From NCBI RefSeq assembly GCF_002161805.1, contig NZ_NFIP01000002.1, forward strand, positions 124,001 to 188,000: a stretch of 64,000 nt of DNA, given 5' to 3'. The stretch's first letter is position 1. Every line of letters starts with the position of its first letter. The notes beneath the pieces were generated by a model. That model searched no databases, was not told where the DNA came from, and saw nothing but the letters and a program-made list of their open reading frames with translations. The DNA comes from Collinsella sp. An307 (GTDB lineage: Bacteria; Actinomycetota; Coriobacteriia; Coriobacteriales; Coriobacteriaceae). Position numbers and translations under genes: made by a program. Positions 52,240-60,692 of this stretch are shown here, one piece after another.

Positions 52240-53988
52240 ATGGCGATTGACAAGCGCGACCTCGGCAGGACCGTGGTCTATCAGATCTACATCAAGAGCT
52301 TCTGCGACAGCAATGGCGACGGCATCGGCGATTTGCGCGGCATCACCTCAAAGCTCGATTACCTTGCGTATTTGGGCGTCGACTGCGTGTGGATTACGCC
52401 GTTTTTCCCCTCGCCCCAGCGCGACAACGGCTACGACATCTCGGACTACTGCGCCATCGACCCCGTCTTTGGCACGATGGCCGATTTTGACGAGCTCGTG
52501 GCCGAGGCGTGGAGCCGCGGCATTGGCATCATGCTCGATATGGTGCTCTGCCACACCTCGACCGAGCACGCGTGGTTTAAGCGCGCGCTTGCCGGGGACG
52601 AGCGCTACCAGCGCTACTACATCCTCCGCGACGGTCGGGGTTCCGCGGGGCCCGGCGACCCGGGCGAGCCGCCGACCAACTGGCAGAGCGCCTTTGGCGG
52701 CAGCATGTGGGAGTGGGAGCCGCGCCTTGGCAAGTGGTACCTGCACATGCACGACGTGAGCCAGCCCGATCTTGATTGGACGAACCCCGAGGTACGCGCC
52801 GAGCTGGCGCGCGTGGTGCGTTTCTGGCGCGACCGCGGCGTGGCGGGTTTTCGCTTCGACGTGGTGAACCTCATCTCCAAGCCCGATGTATTTGAGGACG
52901 ATCCGGCGGGCACGGGGCGCGCGCTCATTGCCGACGGGCCGCATGTGCACGAGTACCTGCGCGAGCTCGTGCAGGCGTCGGGGATCGACAGCATGCTCAC
53001 CGTGGGCGAGATGGCGGCGACCACCCTCGACAACTGCGTGCGCTACACCAACCCCGCGTACGGGGAACTCGGCATGGTCTTTAGCTTCCACCATCTCAAG
53101 GTCGACTATAAAGACGGCGACAAATGGGCGCTCATGGCGCCCGACATCGACCGCCTGCGTGAGATTCTCGCCACCTGGCAGGAGCGCATGCAGGAGGGCG
53201 GCGGCTGGAACGCCCTGTTCTGGAACAATCACGACCAGCCGCGCGCCATCACGCGTTTTGGCGGTCGCACGGGCGTGGGCGAGCGCGGCGGCAGCTGGGG
53301 GCACGTGGGCAAGGCGCTCGCCGTGTGCGCGCATCTTATGCAGGGGACGCCCTATATCTTCCAGGGCGAGGAGCTCGGCGTGCCCAACGCGGGCTACGCT
53401 TCGATCGACGACTACAACGACGTGGAGAGCGCAAACGCCTACCGCATGCTCTGCGAGCGCGGCGCGAGCCCCGCTGAGGCGCTGCGTGTGGTGGGCGAGC
53501 GTTCGCGCGACAACGGCCGCACGCCCATGCCCTGGGACGGCAGCCCTGCGGCGGGCTTTACGACGGGCACGCCATGGCTCGCGGTGCCCCAGAGCGCCGA
53601 GCGCGTGAACGTGGCCGCCGAACGGGGTGTTGCGGGATCGATGCTCGAGTTCTACCGGGAGCTGGTGCGTCTGCGCCACGAGCTCGCCGTCATCTCGGAG
53701 GGGCGGGTGCGTTTTCTTGCAAAGGACGACGCCGCGCCGCAGGTGATTGCCTTTGAGCGTTGGCTCGAGGGTGAGGCGGAGGCGCGTGCTCGCGAGGCGG
53801 GGGAGCCGACGCACCTGCTCGTTGTCTGTTCGCTCGGCGCTGAGCCGGCCTCACTCGAGCTCCCTGTGCGCTACCGCAGGGCAACGCGTGTGGTGGGCAG
53901 CTACGACGAGGCGCGTATCGAGCGCGGGGTGCTTGCGCTCAGGCCCTTTGAGGCGCAAGTCCTTGTGGAGGGCCAATTTGCCGGTTGA
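52240..53988 (+). CDS. treC: Alpha,alpha-phosphotrehalase (trehalose-6-phosphate hydrolase)
   Basis: A 582-residue cytoplasmic GH13 enzyme that splits trehalose-6-phosphate into glucose and glucose-6-phosphate. Conserved: VYQIYIKSF, GIMLDMVLCHTS, GFRFDVVNL with the nucleophilic Asp, LTVGEM with the acid/base Glu, WNNHDQPR, and FQGEELG. ATG at 52240 has AGGGGAGCC. It is cotranscribed with the EIIBC gene. Its stop codon is embedded in the -35 box of the following tRNA promoter. Oligo-1,6-glucosidase is the close alternative; gene context favours treC. Confidence 0.9.
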   Translation: MAIDKRDLGRTVVYQIYIKSFCDSNGDGIGDLRGITSKLDYLAYLGVDCVWITPFFPSPQRDNGYDISDYCAIDPVFGTMADFDELVAEAWSRGIGIMLDMVLCHTSTEHAWFKRALAGDERYQRYYILRDGRGSAGPGDPGEPPTNWQSAFGGSMWEWEPRLGKWYLHMHDVSQPDLDWTNPEVRAELARVVRFWRDRGVAGFRFDVVNLISKPDVFEDDPAGTGRALIADGPHVHEYLRELVQASGIDSMLTVGEMAATTLDNCVRYTNPAYGELGMVFSFHHLKVDYKDGDKWALMAPDIDRLREILATWQERMQEGGGWNALFWNNHDQPRAITRFGGRTGVGERGGSWGHVGKALAVCAHLMQGTPYIFQGEELGVPNAGYASIDDYNDVESANAYRMLCERGASPAEALRVVGERSRDNGRTPMPWDGSPAAGFTTGTPWLAVPQSAERVNVAAERGVAGSMLEFYRELVRLRHELAVISEGRVRFLAKDDAAPQVIAFERWLEGEAEARAREAGEPTHLLVVCSLGAEPASLELPVRYRRATRVVGSYDEARIERGVLALRPFEAQVLVEGQFAG

Positions 53989-54012
53989 CAGCACGTCGCG
54001 ACTTGCTAGAAT
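53985..54012 (+). promoter_or_regulatory. tRNA-Ala promoter
   Basis: TTGACA (53985-53990) and TAGAAT (54007-54012) are separated by 16 bases, 12 bases before the tRNA. The TGA in the -35 hexamer is the stop codon of treC. Confidence 0.82.
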
Positions 54013-54024
54013 AGGTCTTCGCTT

Positions 54025-54100
54025 GGGGACGTAGCTCAGCTGGGAGAGCGCTGCCGTCGCATGGCAGAGGCCGAGGGTTCGATTCCCTTCGTCTCCACCA
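54025..54100 (+). tRNA. tRNA-Ala, anticodon CGC
   Basis: A 76-base tRNA with encoded CCA. The acceptor stem pairs GGGGACG with CGTCTCC and contains the G3-U70 wobble pair that identifies tRNA-Ala. Anticodon stem CTGCC/GGCAG with loop GTCGCAT gives anticodon CGC, reading GCG. D-arm TAGCTCAGCTGGGAGAGC and T-arm GAGGGTTCGATTCCCTT are canonical. Confidence 0.97.
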
Positions 54101-54110
54101 CAAGCATCGT

Positions 54111-54142
54111 AACGGGCCCCGCTTCGTCGGGGCCCGTTTTGT
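54111..54142 (+). terminator. Terminator after the tRNA gene
   Basis: AACGGGCCCCG (54111-54121), loop CTTCGT, CGGGGCCCGTT (54128-54138), then TTGT. Perfect 11-bp stem. Confidence 0.9.
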
Positions 54143-54208
54143 ATTCGGCACCAGTGGCGCCGCCGGGTGCGTAGCCCAACGTCGCGGCGTCTGTCGATCG
54201 GAGGTTCT

Positions 54209-54754
54209 ATGGGTACCCCTGACTGCGTTGTGCACACGGTTCGCCGTGCGACCGCTGACGACCTGCCCGCCATCGTCGCCCTCTATGAGCGTGTCATCGC
54301 CCATATGCGCGTGAACCCGCCCGACGTGTGGTGGGATATGGACGCGCACCCAACCGTAGAGCGCCTCGAGCGCGAGACGGCGGAGGGCAACCTTTTTGTG
54401 GCGGCTGGCGAGCCGCTCCTCGGCGCCTTCATCATCGACGATAAAGAGGGGGAGGACTACGACCTCGCCCCATGGGATGTTCCCGCCGCTGCGGATGAGG
54501 TGGCCGTACTCCACCTGCTTTGCACCGACCCCTCTGCGCGCGGCCGCGGCGTGGGTCGCTCCCTCATTGCTGCGGCAGCCGCTGAGGCTCGCCGCCGTGG
54601 CGCGATAGCGCTTCGCCTCGACACGTTCGATATCGATGTTCCGGCAGCTTCCCTCTACCGCTCGTGCGGTTTTTGCGACTACGGTATCTTTGACATCGGC
54701 GTCGGCGGCGGGCTCCGTCACGCCTCGCACCTGATGGAGCTCGATCTTAGATGA
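54209..54754 (+). CDS. GNAT family N-acetyltransferase
   Basis: A 181-residue acetyltransferase. The acetyl-CoA site appears as LLCTDPSARGRGVGRSLI, and VRRATADDLPAIVALYERV is a typical first strand and helix. The acceptor is unknown. ATG at 54209 has TCGGAGG. Its stop overlaps the start of the radical SAM gene (ATGA), so they are coupled. Confidence 0.87.
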   Translation: MGTPDCVVHTVRRATADDLPAIVALYERVIAHMRVNPPDVWWDMDAHPTVERLERETAEGNLFVAAGEPLLGAFIIDDKEGEDYDLAPWDVPAAADEVAVLHLLCTDPSARGRGVGRSLIAAAAAEARRRGAIALRLDTFDIDVPAASLYRSCGFCDYGIFDIGVGGGLRHASHLMELDLR

Positions 54755-55695
54755 CAACATCGCTGCTTGACCCCGCCACCCTTACCGCCTGCGAACTTTG
54801 TCCGCGCCGCTGCCGCGCCAACCGTGCGGCCGGCGAGGTCGGCATATGCGGTGCGGGATCTGCGCTCAAGCTCGCCCGCGCGGCCCTTCACTTTTGGGAG
54901 GAGCCGCCCATCTCGGGCGAGGCGGGCTCTGGGACCGTGTTCTTTAGCGGTTGCCCCCTCAAATGCGTCTACTGCCAGAACCACGAGATTTCGACCGGTA
55001 ACTTTGGCCTTGAGGTGGCACCCGAGCGGCTTGCCGAGATTATGCTCGAGCTCCAGGACCAAGGCGCGCTCAACATCAACCTGGTGACCGCTACGCATTG
55101 GGCGCACCTGCTGCCCGAGGCACTTGCCGCGGCGCGTTCGCGCGGGCTTGCGCTACCTGTTGTCTACAACACGAGCGGCTACGAGCGCGTGCGCGCGGTC
55201 CGCGAGCTCGAGGGGCTCGTGGACATCTGGCTTACCGACTTCAAGTACGCCGATGCCGAACTGGGCCGCCGACTCAGCCACGTGCCCAACTACCCAGACG
55301 TTGCCGCTGCGGCGCTGGCGGAGATGGTGCGTCAGGTGCGCGCGACGGGTGGCGTTGCCGCGTGCGCGGACGGTACCTGGACGCGCGGCATCATCGTGCG
55401 CCACCTGGTGCTGCCGGGGCATGCGGAGGACTCGTGCCGCGTGCTCGACCGCATCTGGGAGATAGCGGGTGACGTGCCCATCTCGGTCATGAACCAGTAC
55501 ACACCCAACGCCGCGATGCGCGCCGCGGGCGGTGAGCTCGCCCGCGCGGTGACCGACGACGAATACGAGCGCGTGCTCGACCATGCGGACGATCTTGGTT
55601 TCACGCAGATGTTCTGGCAGGAGGGCGGCGCGGTGGACGAGAGCTTCACCCCGCCTTTCGACACCACCGGCGTGCTTTGCCGCGCTGACGTATAG
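54751..55695 (+). CDS. Radical SAM protein, PflX/PFL-activase-like
   Basis: A 314-residue radical SAM enzyme. The cluster motif is CPLKCVYC, three cysteines in CxxxCxxC. An N-terminal CELCPRRCRANRAAGEVGIC provides a second set of four cysteines. This matches the COG1313 (PflX) group, described as uncharacterised Fe-S proteins similar to pyruvate formate-lyase activating enzyme. Translation is coupled to the upstream GNAT gene. The substrate is unknown; acetylation plus radical chemistry on a common target is only a speculation. Confidence 0.85.
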   Translation: MTTSLLDPATLTACELCPRRCRANRAAGEVGICGAGSALKLARAALHFWEEPPISGEAGSGTVFFSGCPLKCVYCQNHEISTGNFGLEVAPERLAEIMLELQDQGALNINLVTATHWAHLLPEALAAARSRGLALPVVYNTSGYERVRAVRELEGLVDIWLTDFKYADAELGRRLSHVPNYPDVAAAALAEMVRQVRATGGVAACADGTWTRGIIVRHLVLPGHAEDSCRVLDRIWEIAGDVPISVMNQYTPNAAMRAAGGELARAVTDDEYERVLDHADDLGFTQMFWQEGGAVDESFTPPFDTTGVLCRADV

Positions 55696-55734
55696 GCGCG
55701 TTACAAGTCAACGACGCTGCCTGAGGTCGGAGTA

Positions 55735-55740
55735 TACTGT
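55735..55740 (+). promoter_or_regulatory. Candidate -10 box for the small membrane protein gene
   Basis: TATACT followed by GTT, 55 bp before the start codon. No clear -35 hexamer. Confidence 0.4.
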
Positions 55741-55794
55741 TGGGCAATGTATTTTGCCGCATCGCGCGGCGACGAGCATAAGGAGAGGTCCTCT

Positions 55795-56226
55795 ATGGCA
55801 GATCAGGATGCACGCCCGCTGACCGACGAGGAGCGTGCCGAGCTGGAGGCTCTTCGCGCAGAGAAGGCGCGCCGCGAGCGTGCCGAGCTCGAGGCGCTGC
55901 GCGCCGACCAGGCGGCTGCCCCTGCGACTCCGGCACCCGCTCCGGCGGCGAGCACCGCGCCGGCGGCCCCCTCGACCACCGCAGCCGCAGCCCCCGCTGC
56001 CGCACCCGCCCCGCATCCCCGCCCCGTCGCGCCGCAAGACCCCGTTGTTCCCGACGACCCCGCCGAGCGCACCTTTGGCCAGCGCATGGTCCTCTCGTCG
56101 GACGAGGACGAGGACGGCCTGCCCAGCATGCCTCCCGCCCAAAAGATCGTCATCGGCGTGTGCCTGGTGCTCGCCGTGGTCGTTGTTGTCTACGTGGCGC
56201 TCAGCAATGCCGGCATGATCGGATAA
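55795..56226 (+). CDS. Small single-span membrane protein, unknown function
   Basis: A 143-residue protein with no recognised domain. The N-terminal 40 residues are charged helices containing a duplicated ERAELEALRA unit, likely a short coiled coil; a 55-residue Ala/Pro-rich linker follows; the C-terminus has one membrane segment from about residue 119 to 139, ending in a short tail. This layout is that of a tail-anchored protein facing the cytoplasm. AAGGAGAGG precedes the ATG. It lies 43 bp upstream of pncB and may share its transcript. Confidence 0.75.
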   Translation: MADQDARPLTDEERAELEALRAEKARRERAELEALRADQAAAPATPAPAPAASTAPAAPSTTAAAAPAAAPAPHPRPVAPQDPVVPDDPAERTFGQRMVLSSDEDEDGLPSMPPAQKIVIGVCLVLAVVVVVYVALSNAGMIG

Positions 56227-56269
56227 CGTTTCAGCGCATCTGCGCATCCCGCGAGGAAAGGAAGCACCC

Positions 56270-57784
56270 ATGGCACTCACGGACACCGCTTACCCCACCG
56301 ACGTCTCGCTTCTGACCGATCTGTACGAGCTCACCATGGCCCAGGGCCTGTGGGAGAGCGGCAAGCTCGCCGAGGAGGACTGCTTCACGGCGTTTTACCG
56401 CGACAACCCCTTTGGCGGCGTCTTTGCCGTTATGTGCGGCACCTCGGATCTGCCCGATCTGGTCGAGAACCTGCGCTTTACTGAGCAGGACATCGACTAC
56501 CTTGCCTCGCTCGAGGCGCCCGCGGGCGGCGCCCTCTTCAAGCCGGCCTTCCTCGAATACCTGCGCACCTTCCGCGCTCATCTCGATATCGACGCGGTAC
56601 CGGAGGGCGAGCTCGTCTTTCCGCGTGAGCCCATGGTCCGCGTTATGGGCCCCGCGCTCGAGTGCCAGCTCATCGAGACGGCGCTCCTCAACGCCATTAA
56701 CTTCCAGACGCTCGTGGCGACCAAGACCGCGCGCGTGGTGCAGGCGGCGCAGGGGCGCCCCGTGGCGGAGTTTGGCCTGCGTCGCGCCCAGGGCCCCGAC
56801 GGCGGTATGGCCGTGGCGCGCGCGAGCTACGTTGCGGGCTGTGCATCGACCTCCAACGTGCTTGCCGGCCGTCGCTACGGCATTCCGGTCTTTGGCACGC
56901 ATGCCCACAGCTGGGTGATGAGCTTCGACTCCGAGCTCGAGGCCTTCCGCGCCTTCGCGCGCAGCATGCCCAACAACTGCACGCTGCTCATCGATACCTA
57001 CGACGTGCGCGAGGGTGTGGAGAACGCCATCACCGTCGCGCACGAGATGGAGGCTCGCGGCGAGCGTCTTGCCGCCATCCGCATCGACTCCGGTGATCTG
57101 GCAAAGCTCTCGGCCTACGTGCGCGGCCGCTTTGACGAGGAGGGGCTCGACTACGTCAAGATCTCGGTTTCCAACGACCTGGACGAGTACACCATCCAGT
57201 CGCTTCTGAACCAGGGCGCGCCCATCGACTCCTTTGGCGTGGGCACCAAGCTCGCCACATGCTACGACCAGCCCGCGCTCGGTGGCGTCTACAAGCTCGC
57301 CGCGCGCCGCGAAGACGGCGAGCGCGACTGGACGCCCGTGGTCAAGCTCTCCGAGCAGCCCTACAAGCGCACCATCCCGGGCATCCAGCAGGTCCGCCGC
57401 TATGTGGACGAGTCCGGCAGCCCCGTGTGCGACATGATTTATGACGAGACCTATCTTGAGGGCGAGGGGGCCGACCGCGGCAACACGCTCGTTGCCGTGA
57501 ACGACGCGGCGCTCGTGACGAGCGTGGCGGGTATGGATTACCGCGAGCTCCTCGTGCCGGTGGTGCGCGACGGCCGCGCCGTGGCGCCCCGCGAGTCGCT
57601 CGAGGTTGCCCGCGCCCGCTGCTCCACCGCGCTCGACGCGCTCGATCCGGTGTACAAGCGCTTCCTCTACCCGCAGTCCTACGTGGTCGGCATGGAGACC
57701 GGTCTTGCCCGCGTGCGTGACGAGCTCGTGCGCACCCGCATGGCGGAGACCGAGACGGCGCTTCCCTGGAAGGCCCGTCGCTAA
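56270..57784 (+). CDS. pncB: Nicotinate phosphoribosyltransferase
   Basis: A 504-residue NAD-salvage enzyme making nicotinate mononucleotide. LTDLYELTMAQ, EFGLRRAQGPDGG, THAHSWVMSF, and IRIDSGDL are characteristic. The length fits the longer Gram-positive PncB type. The start has GAAAGGAAG upstream. A copy of the GGGGACGGG repeat follows directly after the stop. Confidence 0.95.
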   Translation: MALTDTAYPTDVSLLTDLYELTMAQGLWESGKLAEEDCFTAFYRDNPFGGVFAVMCGTSDLPDLVENLRFTEQDIDYLASLEAPAGGALFKPAFLEYLRTFRAHLDIDAVPEGELVFPREPMVRVMGPALECQLIETALLNAINFQTLVATKTARVVQAAQGRPVAEFGLRRAQGPDGGMAVARASYVAGCASTSNVLAGRRYGIPVFGTHAHSWVMSFDSELEAFRAFARSMPNNCTLLIDTYDVREGVENAITVAHEMEARGERLAAIRIDSGDLAKLSAYVRGRFDEEGLDYVKISVSNDLDEYTIQSLLNQGAPIDSFGVGTKLATCYDQPALGGVYKLAARREDGERDWTPVVKLSEQPYKRTIPGIQQVRRYVDESGSPVCDMIYDETYLEGEGADRGNTLVAVNDAALVTSVAGMDYRELLVPVVRDGRAVAPRESLEVARARCSTALDALDPVYKRFLYPQSYVVGMETGLARVRDELVRTRMAETETALPWKARR

Positions 57785-57790
57785 CGACGC

Positions 57791-57819
57791 ACATTTGGGG
57801 ACGGGGTCGTTTCGTGCAC
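57791..57819. repeat. Single GGGGACGGG repeat unit
   Basis: ATTTGGGGACGGGGTCGTTT and the following CGTGCACT match the units at 26222-26311, with one base change in the GTTTTGTGC part. It lies between pncB and proB. Confidence 0.8.
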
Positions 57820-57862
57820 TAAGGGCTGCCCCGCCCCAACATTCCTCGCGCAAGGAGGTCAC

Positions 57863-59008
57863 ATGGCTGCTGCCCGACCCGCCGCGTCCGGCCGCCCACG
57901 CGTCATGGTGGTGAAAATCGGCTCATCCACGCTCGTCCGCGGGGCGGACGGCCCCGACCGCGCCTTTATCGCCGCGCTCGCCGACCAGGCGGCCGAGCTT
58001 GCCCGTCGCGGCTGGGCTCTCGTGGTCGTGAGCTCGGGCGCTATCGCCTGCGGTGCGCCCGTGCTGGGTTTTGACCGCCGCCCGACCGACATGCCGAGCC
58101 TTCAGGCCTGCGCGTCGGTGGGGCAGTGCGTGCTCTCCGCCGCCTACGACGAGGAGTTCCGCTCACGCGACCTGCTTACTTCGCTCGTGTTGCTCACCCG
58201 TTCGGACACGGCGAGCCGCACCTCTTACCTGCATGCGCGCGATACCCTAACGCGCCTGATCGAGCTCGGCGTCGTGCCCGTGGTGAACGAGAACGACACG
58301 GTGGTGGTGGACGAGATCCGCTTCGGCGACAACGACACGCTGGCAGCGCTCGTGGCCTGCCTTGTTTCGGCCGACCTCTGCGTCACGCTTTCCGATATCG
58401 ACGGTCTTTACACCGCCAATCCCGCACATGACCCCTCCGCCCGCCTGATTCCGTGTGTAGAGCATATCGACGCCGCTATCATCGGTGCTGCTGGCGACTC
58501 CGCCTCGGCGGTTGGGACGGGCGGCATGATCACCAAGGTTCGCGCGAGCCGCATCCTTATGACCGCGGGTATCCCGAGCGTCATTGCAAGTGGCGAGGAG
58601 GAGCGTCCGCTCGTGCGCTTGGCAGACGGCGAGGCGGTGGGCACGATCTTTGTGCCGCCGGCGGACAGGCTCGACATCGCTCCGCGCAAGCTCTGGATTG
58701 CGCTTGGCGATGCCGCCCACGGGCGTCTTACCGTGGATGCCGGAGCTGCCCGCGCGCTTGTCGAGCACGGTTCGTCGCTTTTGCCGGTGGGCATCACAGC
58801 GGTCGATGGAGCGTTCGATGCGGATGCGGTGCTCGATATCTGCGATCCAGATGGGTTCGTGATTGCGCGCGGTCTTGCCGGTGCCAGCTCAGATGAGCTC
58901 GCCCTCGCCTCGGGGCGGCGCCAGGAGGAGCTCGCCGGCAACCGCCTGCTTGCCGCGCTCGCGGAGCGCCCCGCAGTTCATCGCGACAACATGATCGTAT
59001 TCGCATAG
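57863..59008 (+). CDS. proB: Glutamate 5-kinase
   Basis: A 381-residue enzyme that phosphorylates glutamate in the first step of proline synthesis. The amino acid kinase fold shows VVKIGSSTLV, VSSGAIACG, VVPVVNENDTV, FGDNDTLAA, and GTGGMITKV; the last 80 residues form a PUA domain. GGAGGTC precedes the ATG. proA is 1.7 kb further on the same strand rather than adjacent. Confidence 0.95.
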   Translation: MAAARPAASGRPRVMVVKIGSSTLVRGADGPDRAFIAALADQAAELARRGWALVVVSSGAIACGAPVLGFDRRPTDMPSLQACASVGQCVLSAAYDEEFRSRDLLTSLVLLTRSDTASRTSYLHARDTLTRLIELGVVPVVNENDTVVVDEIRFGDNDTLAALVACLVSADLCVTLSDIDGLYTANPAHDPSARLIPCVEHIDAAIIGAAGDSASAVGTGGMITKVRASRILMTAGIPSVIASGEEERPLVRLADGEAVGTIFVPPADRLDIAPRKLWIALGDAAHGRLTVDAGAARALVEHGSSLLPVGITAVDGAFDADAVLDICDPDGFVIARGLAGASSDELALASGRRQEELAGNRLLAALAERPAVHRDNMIVFA

Positions 59009-59114
59009 CCGCTGCATCACGTGCGGCCGCATGGTCGCTGGGCGGCGCTTATCCGCGTAGCTCGTGCGTTCCGCGTGCTTACGTAACAGCCGGGCCGCGC
59101 CTGCCTGTTCTGTG

Positions 59115-60548
59115 CTAGCTACGCAGCGCTCGCTCGAGGTCGCCTCGCTCGAGCGCTTCGGTAAAGAGGTGTGCGAACACCGTGTCACCATGCAGGCCGT
59201 CGTGCTCGAATTCGTTGGTAACCCAGGCGTGGCTCGCGCCCACGCGCGAGAGCGTGTCGAGCTGAAGCTTGGCATCCACGTACATGTCGTCGAAGTAGAC
59301 GGCCGCCTGGAGTGGCACCTCGTTTGCTGCGAGGCGCACCGGGTTGTAAACACGGTCAAACTCGGTATCCGTCATGATGAGCTCCATTGCCGGTGCGAAC
59401 GGTTTAAGCTCGGGCATCTCGGCAAACATCCAGGGGAAGCAGGCCTCGCCGGTGAACAGGAGAGGCCGCGCGCCGGCGTCGAACTCCGGACGCCCTGCGC
59501 GCTCGCGCTCGGCCGCCCAGCCGATGGGCGCGCAGGTGCCGTCGGCGTAGATGAGCTCCTGGAGCGTCCAGTACAGCGGGTTCTGGCGCGTCGTGGTGCG
59601 GTCGAGCACGCCCATGAGGAAGGCGTCAGATAGCTCCGCGCCAGCCGGGTCTGTTGGAATGTTGCCATCGGCCGCCTCAAACGCGTGGTCAAAAAGCCAG
59701 TGCATCCGCTCGAAACTCGGCTTCATGCCAAAGTCGCTGCCCAGAAGCTGCAGGCGCGCCACGGTGAAGGGACTTCCGTCGGGAAGGACAACGTCGCCTG
59801 CGGACAGGCGGTCTGCCATCGCCGCCACGCGCGCCGCGTCCTCGGGATAGCGCTCGTAGTACTGCAGGGTTTTCATGGCCATCCGAGGGAAGGTGTGCGC
59901 ATAGACCTCGCCCGCGCTCGCCGGCACGTGAGGAATCCCTCCCGCGACGAAGGCGGCGCTGATACCCGTGGGGTAGGCCGAGAGGTAGGCGAGCGTGAGA
60001 AAACCGCCGTAGCTCTGCCCGAGCGTCACCCACGGCTTGCCCTTAAAGGCGGTGAGGCGCAGGTACTCTAAATCACGCACGATTGAGGGTGCGAGCAGGC
60101 GCTTGAGGAAATCCGCCTGGGCGCGGGTGGGGTCCGCCCCCGCGGCGCTGGCGCGCTCGCCGAGTGCGGTGATGGTGCGCCCGGAGACGTGGCTCGAACG
60201 GCCGGTACCGCGCTGGTCGGGGAGTATGACGCGGAAGTGCTTGAGGGCCTCGGCAATCCAACCGTCGGCAGTGGGGGAGGTCGGACGCGGACCCTCGCCG
60301 CCGGGGCCTCCCTGGAGAAAGACCAAAAGCGGTAGGTCATCATGCACATGCTCCGGCGCGCAAAGGACGCGGTAGAAGAGTTTCAACGACTCCGGAGCGC
60401 CGGCGATGGGGTCGGGGAAGGCGCCGGCGCGCAGGGTGAGCCCCATGGCCAGGAGCGCTGGCTCGAGCCCTCGCCAGTCGAGGGGAACGTCGATAGCGTG
60501 GTCCTCGACATACATGCCGGGTACGTAATAGCTGGCGAGCTTAGTCAT
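59115..60548 (-). CDS. Proline-iminopeptidase-like alpha/beta hydrolase
   Basis: A 477-residue S33-type peptidase. VFLQGGPGGEGPRP is the oxyanion region, PDQRGTGRSS and GQSYGGFLTLAY with the catalytic Ser follow, and the His is probably in EFEHDGLHGDTV. The family releases N-terminal residues, often proline, from peptides. ATG at 60548 has AGGAGACC upstream. No signal peptide is seen. Its location between proB and proA, on the other strand, is striking and suggests a link to proline supply. Confidence 0.87.
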   Translation of the reverse strand: MTKLASYYVPGMYVEDHAIDVPLDWRGLEPALLAMGLTLRAGAFPDPIAGAPESLKLFYRVLCAPEHVHDDLPLLVFLQGGPGGEGPRPTSPTADGWIAEALKHFRVILPDQRGTGRSSHVSGRTITALGERASAAGADPTRAQADFLKRLLAPSIVRDLEYLRLTAFKGKPWVTLGQSYGGFLTLAYLSAYPTGISAAFVAGGIPHVPASAGEVYAHTFPRMAMKTLQYYERYPEDAARVAAMADRLSAGDVVLPDGSPFTVARLQLLGSDFGMKPSFERMHWLFDHAFEAADGNIPTDPAGAELSDAFLMGVLDRTTTRQNPLYWTLQELIYADGTCAPIGWAAERERAGRPEFDAGARPLLFTGEACFPWMFAEMPELKPFAPAMELIMTDTEFDRVYNPVRLAANEVPLQAAVYFDDMYVDAKLQLDTLSRVGASHAWVTNEFEHDGLHGDTVFAHLFTEALERGDLERALRS

Positions 60549-60630
60549 CAGGTCTCCTGTCGCTACATCTTTGAGCGGGCGCGAGCGCCCCGCGAACATT
60601 TCCATTGTGCTCATGATACCCATAGCGGCG

Positions 60631-60658
60631 CGGTATCGGGTACCATGCGAAGATACCG
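60631..60658. promoter_or_regulatory. Inverted repeat upstream of proA
   Basis: CGGTATC (60631-60637) and GATACCG (60652-60658) are perfect inverted copies, 14 bases apart, in the divergent promoter region between the hydrolase and proA. Candidate operator. Confidence 0.35.
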
Positions 60659-60692
60659 GTTCGGTACAAGCTTCCGTCTGACAGGAGCACCC

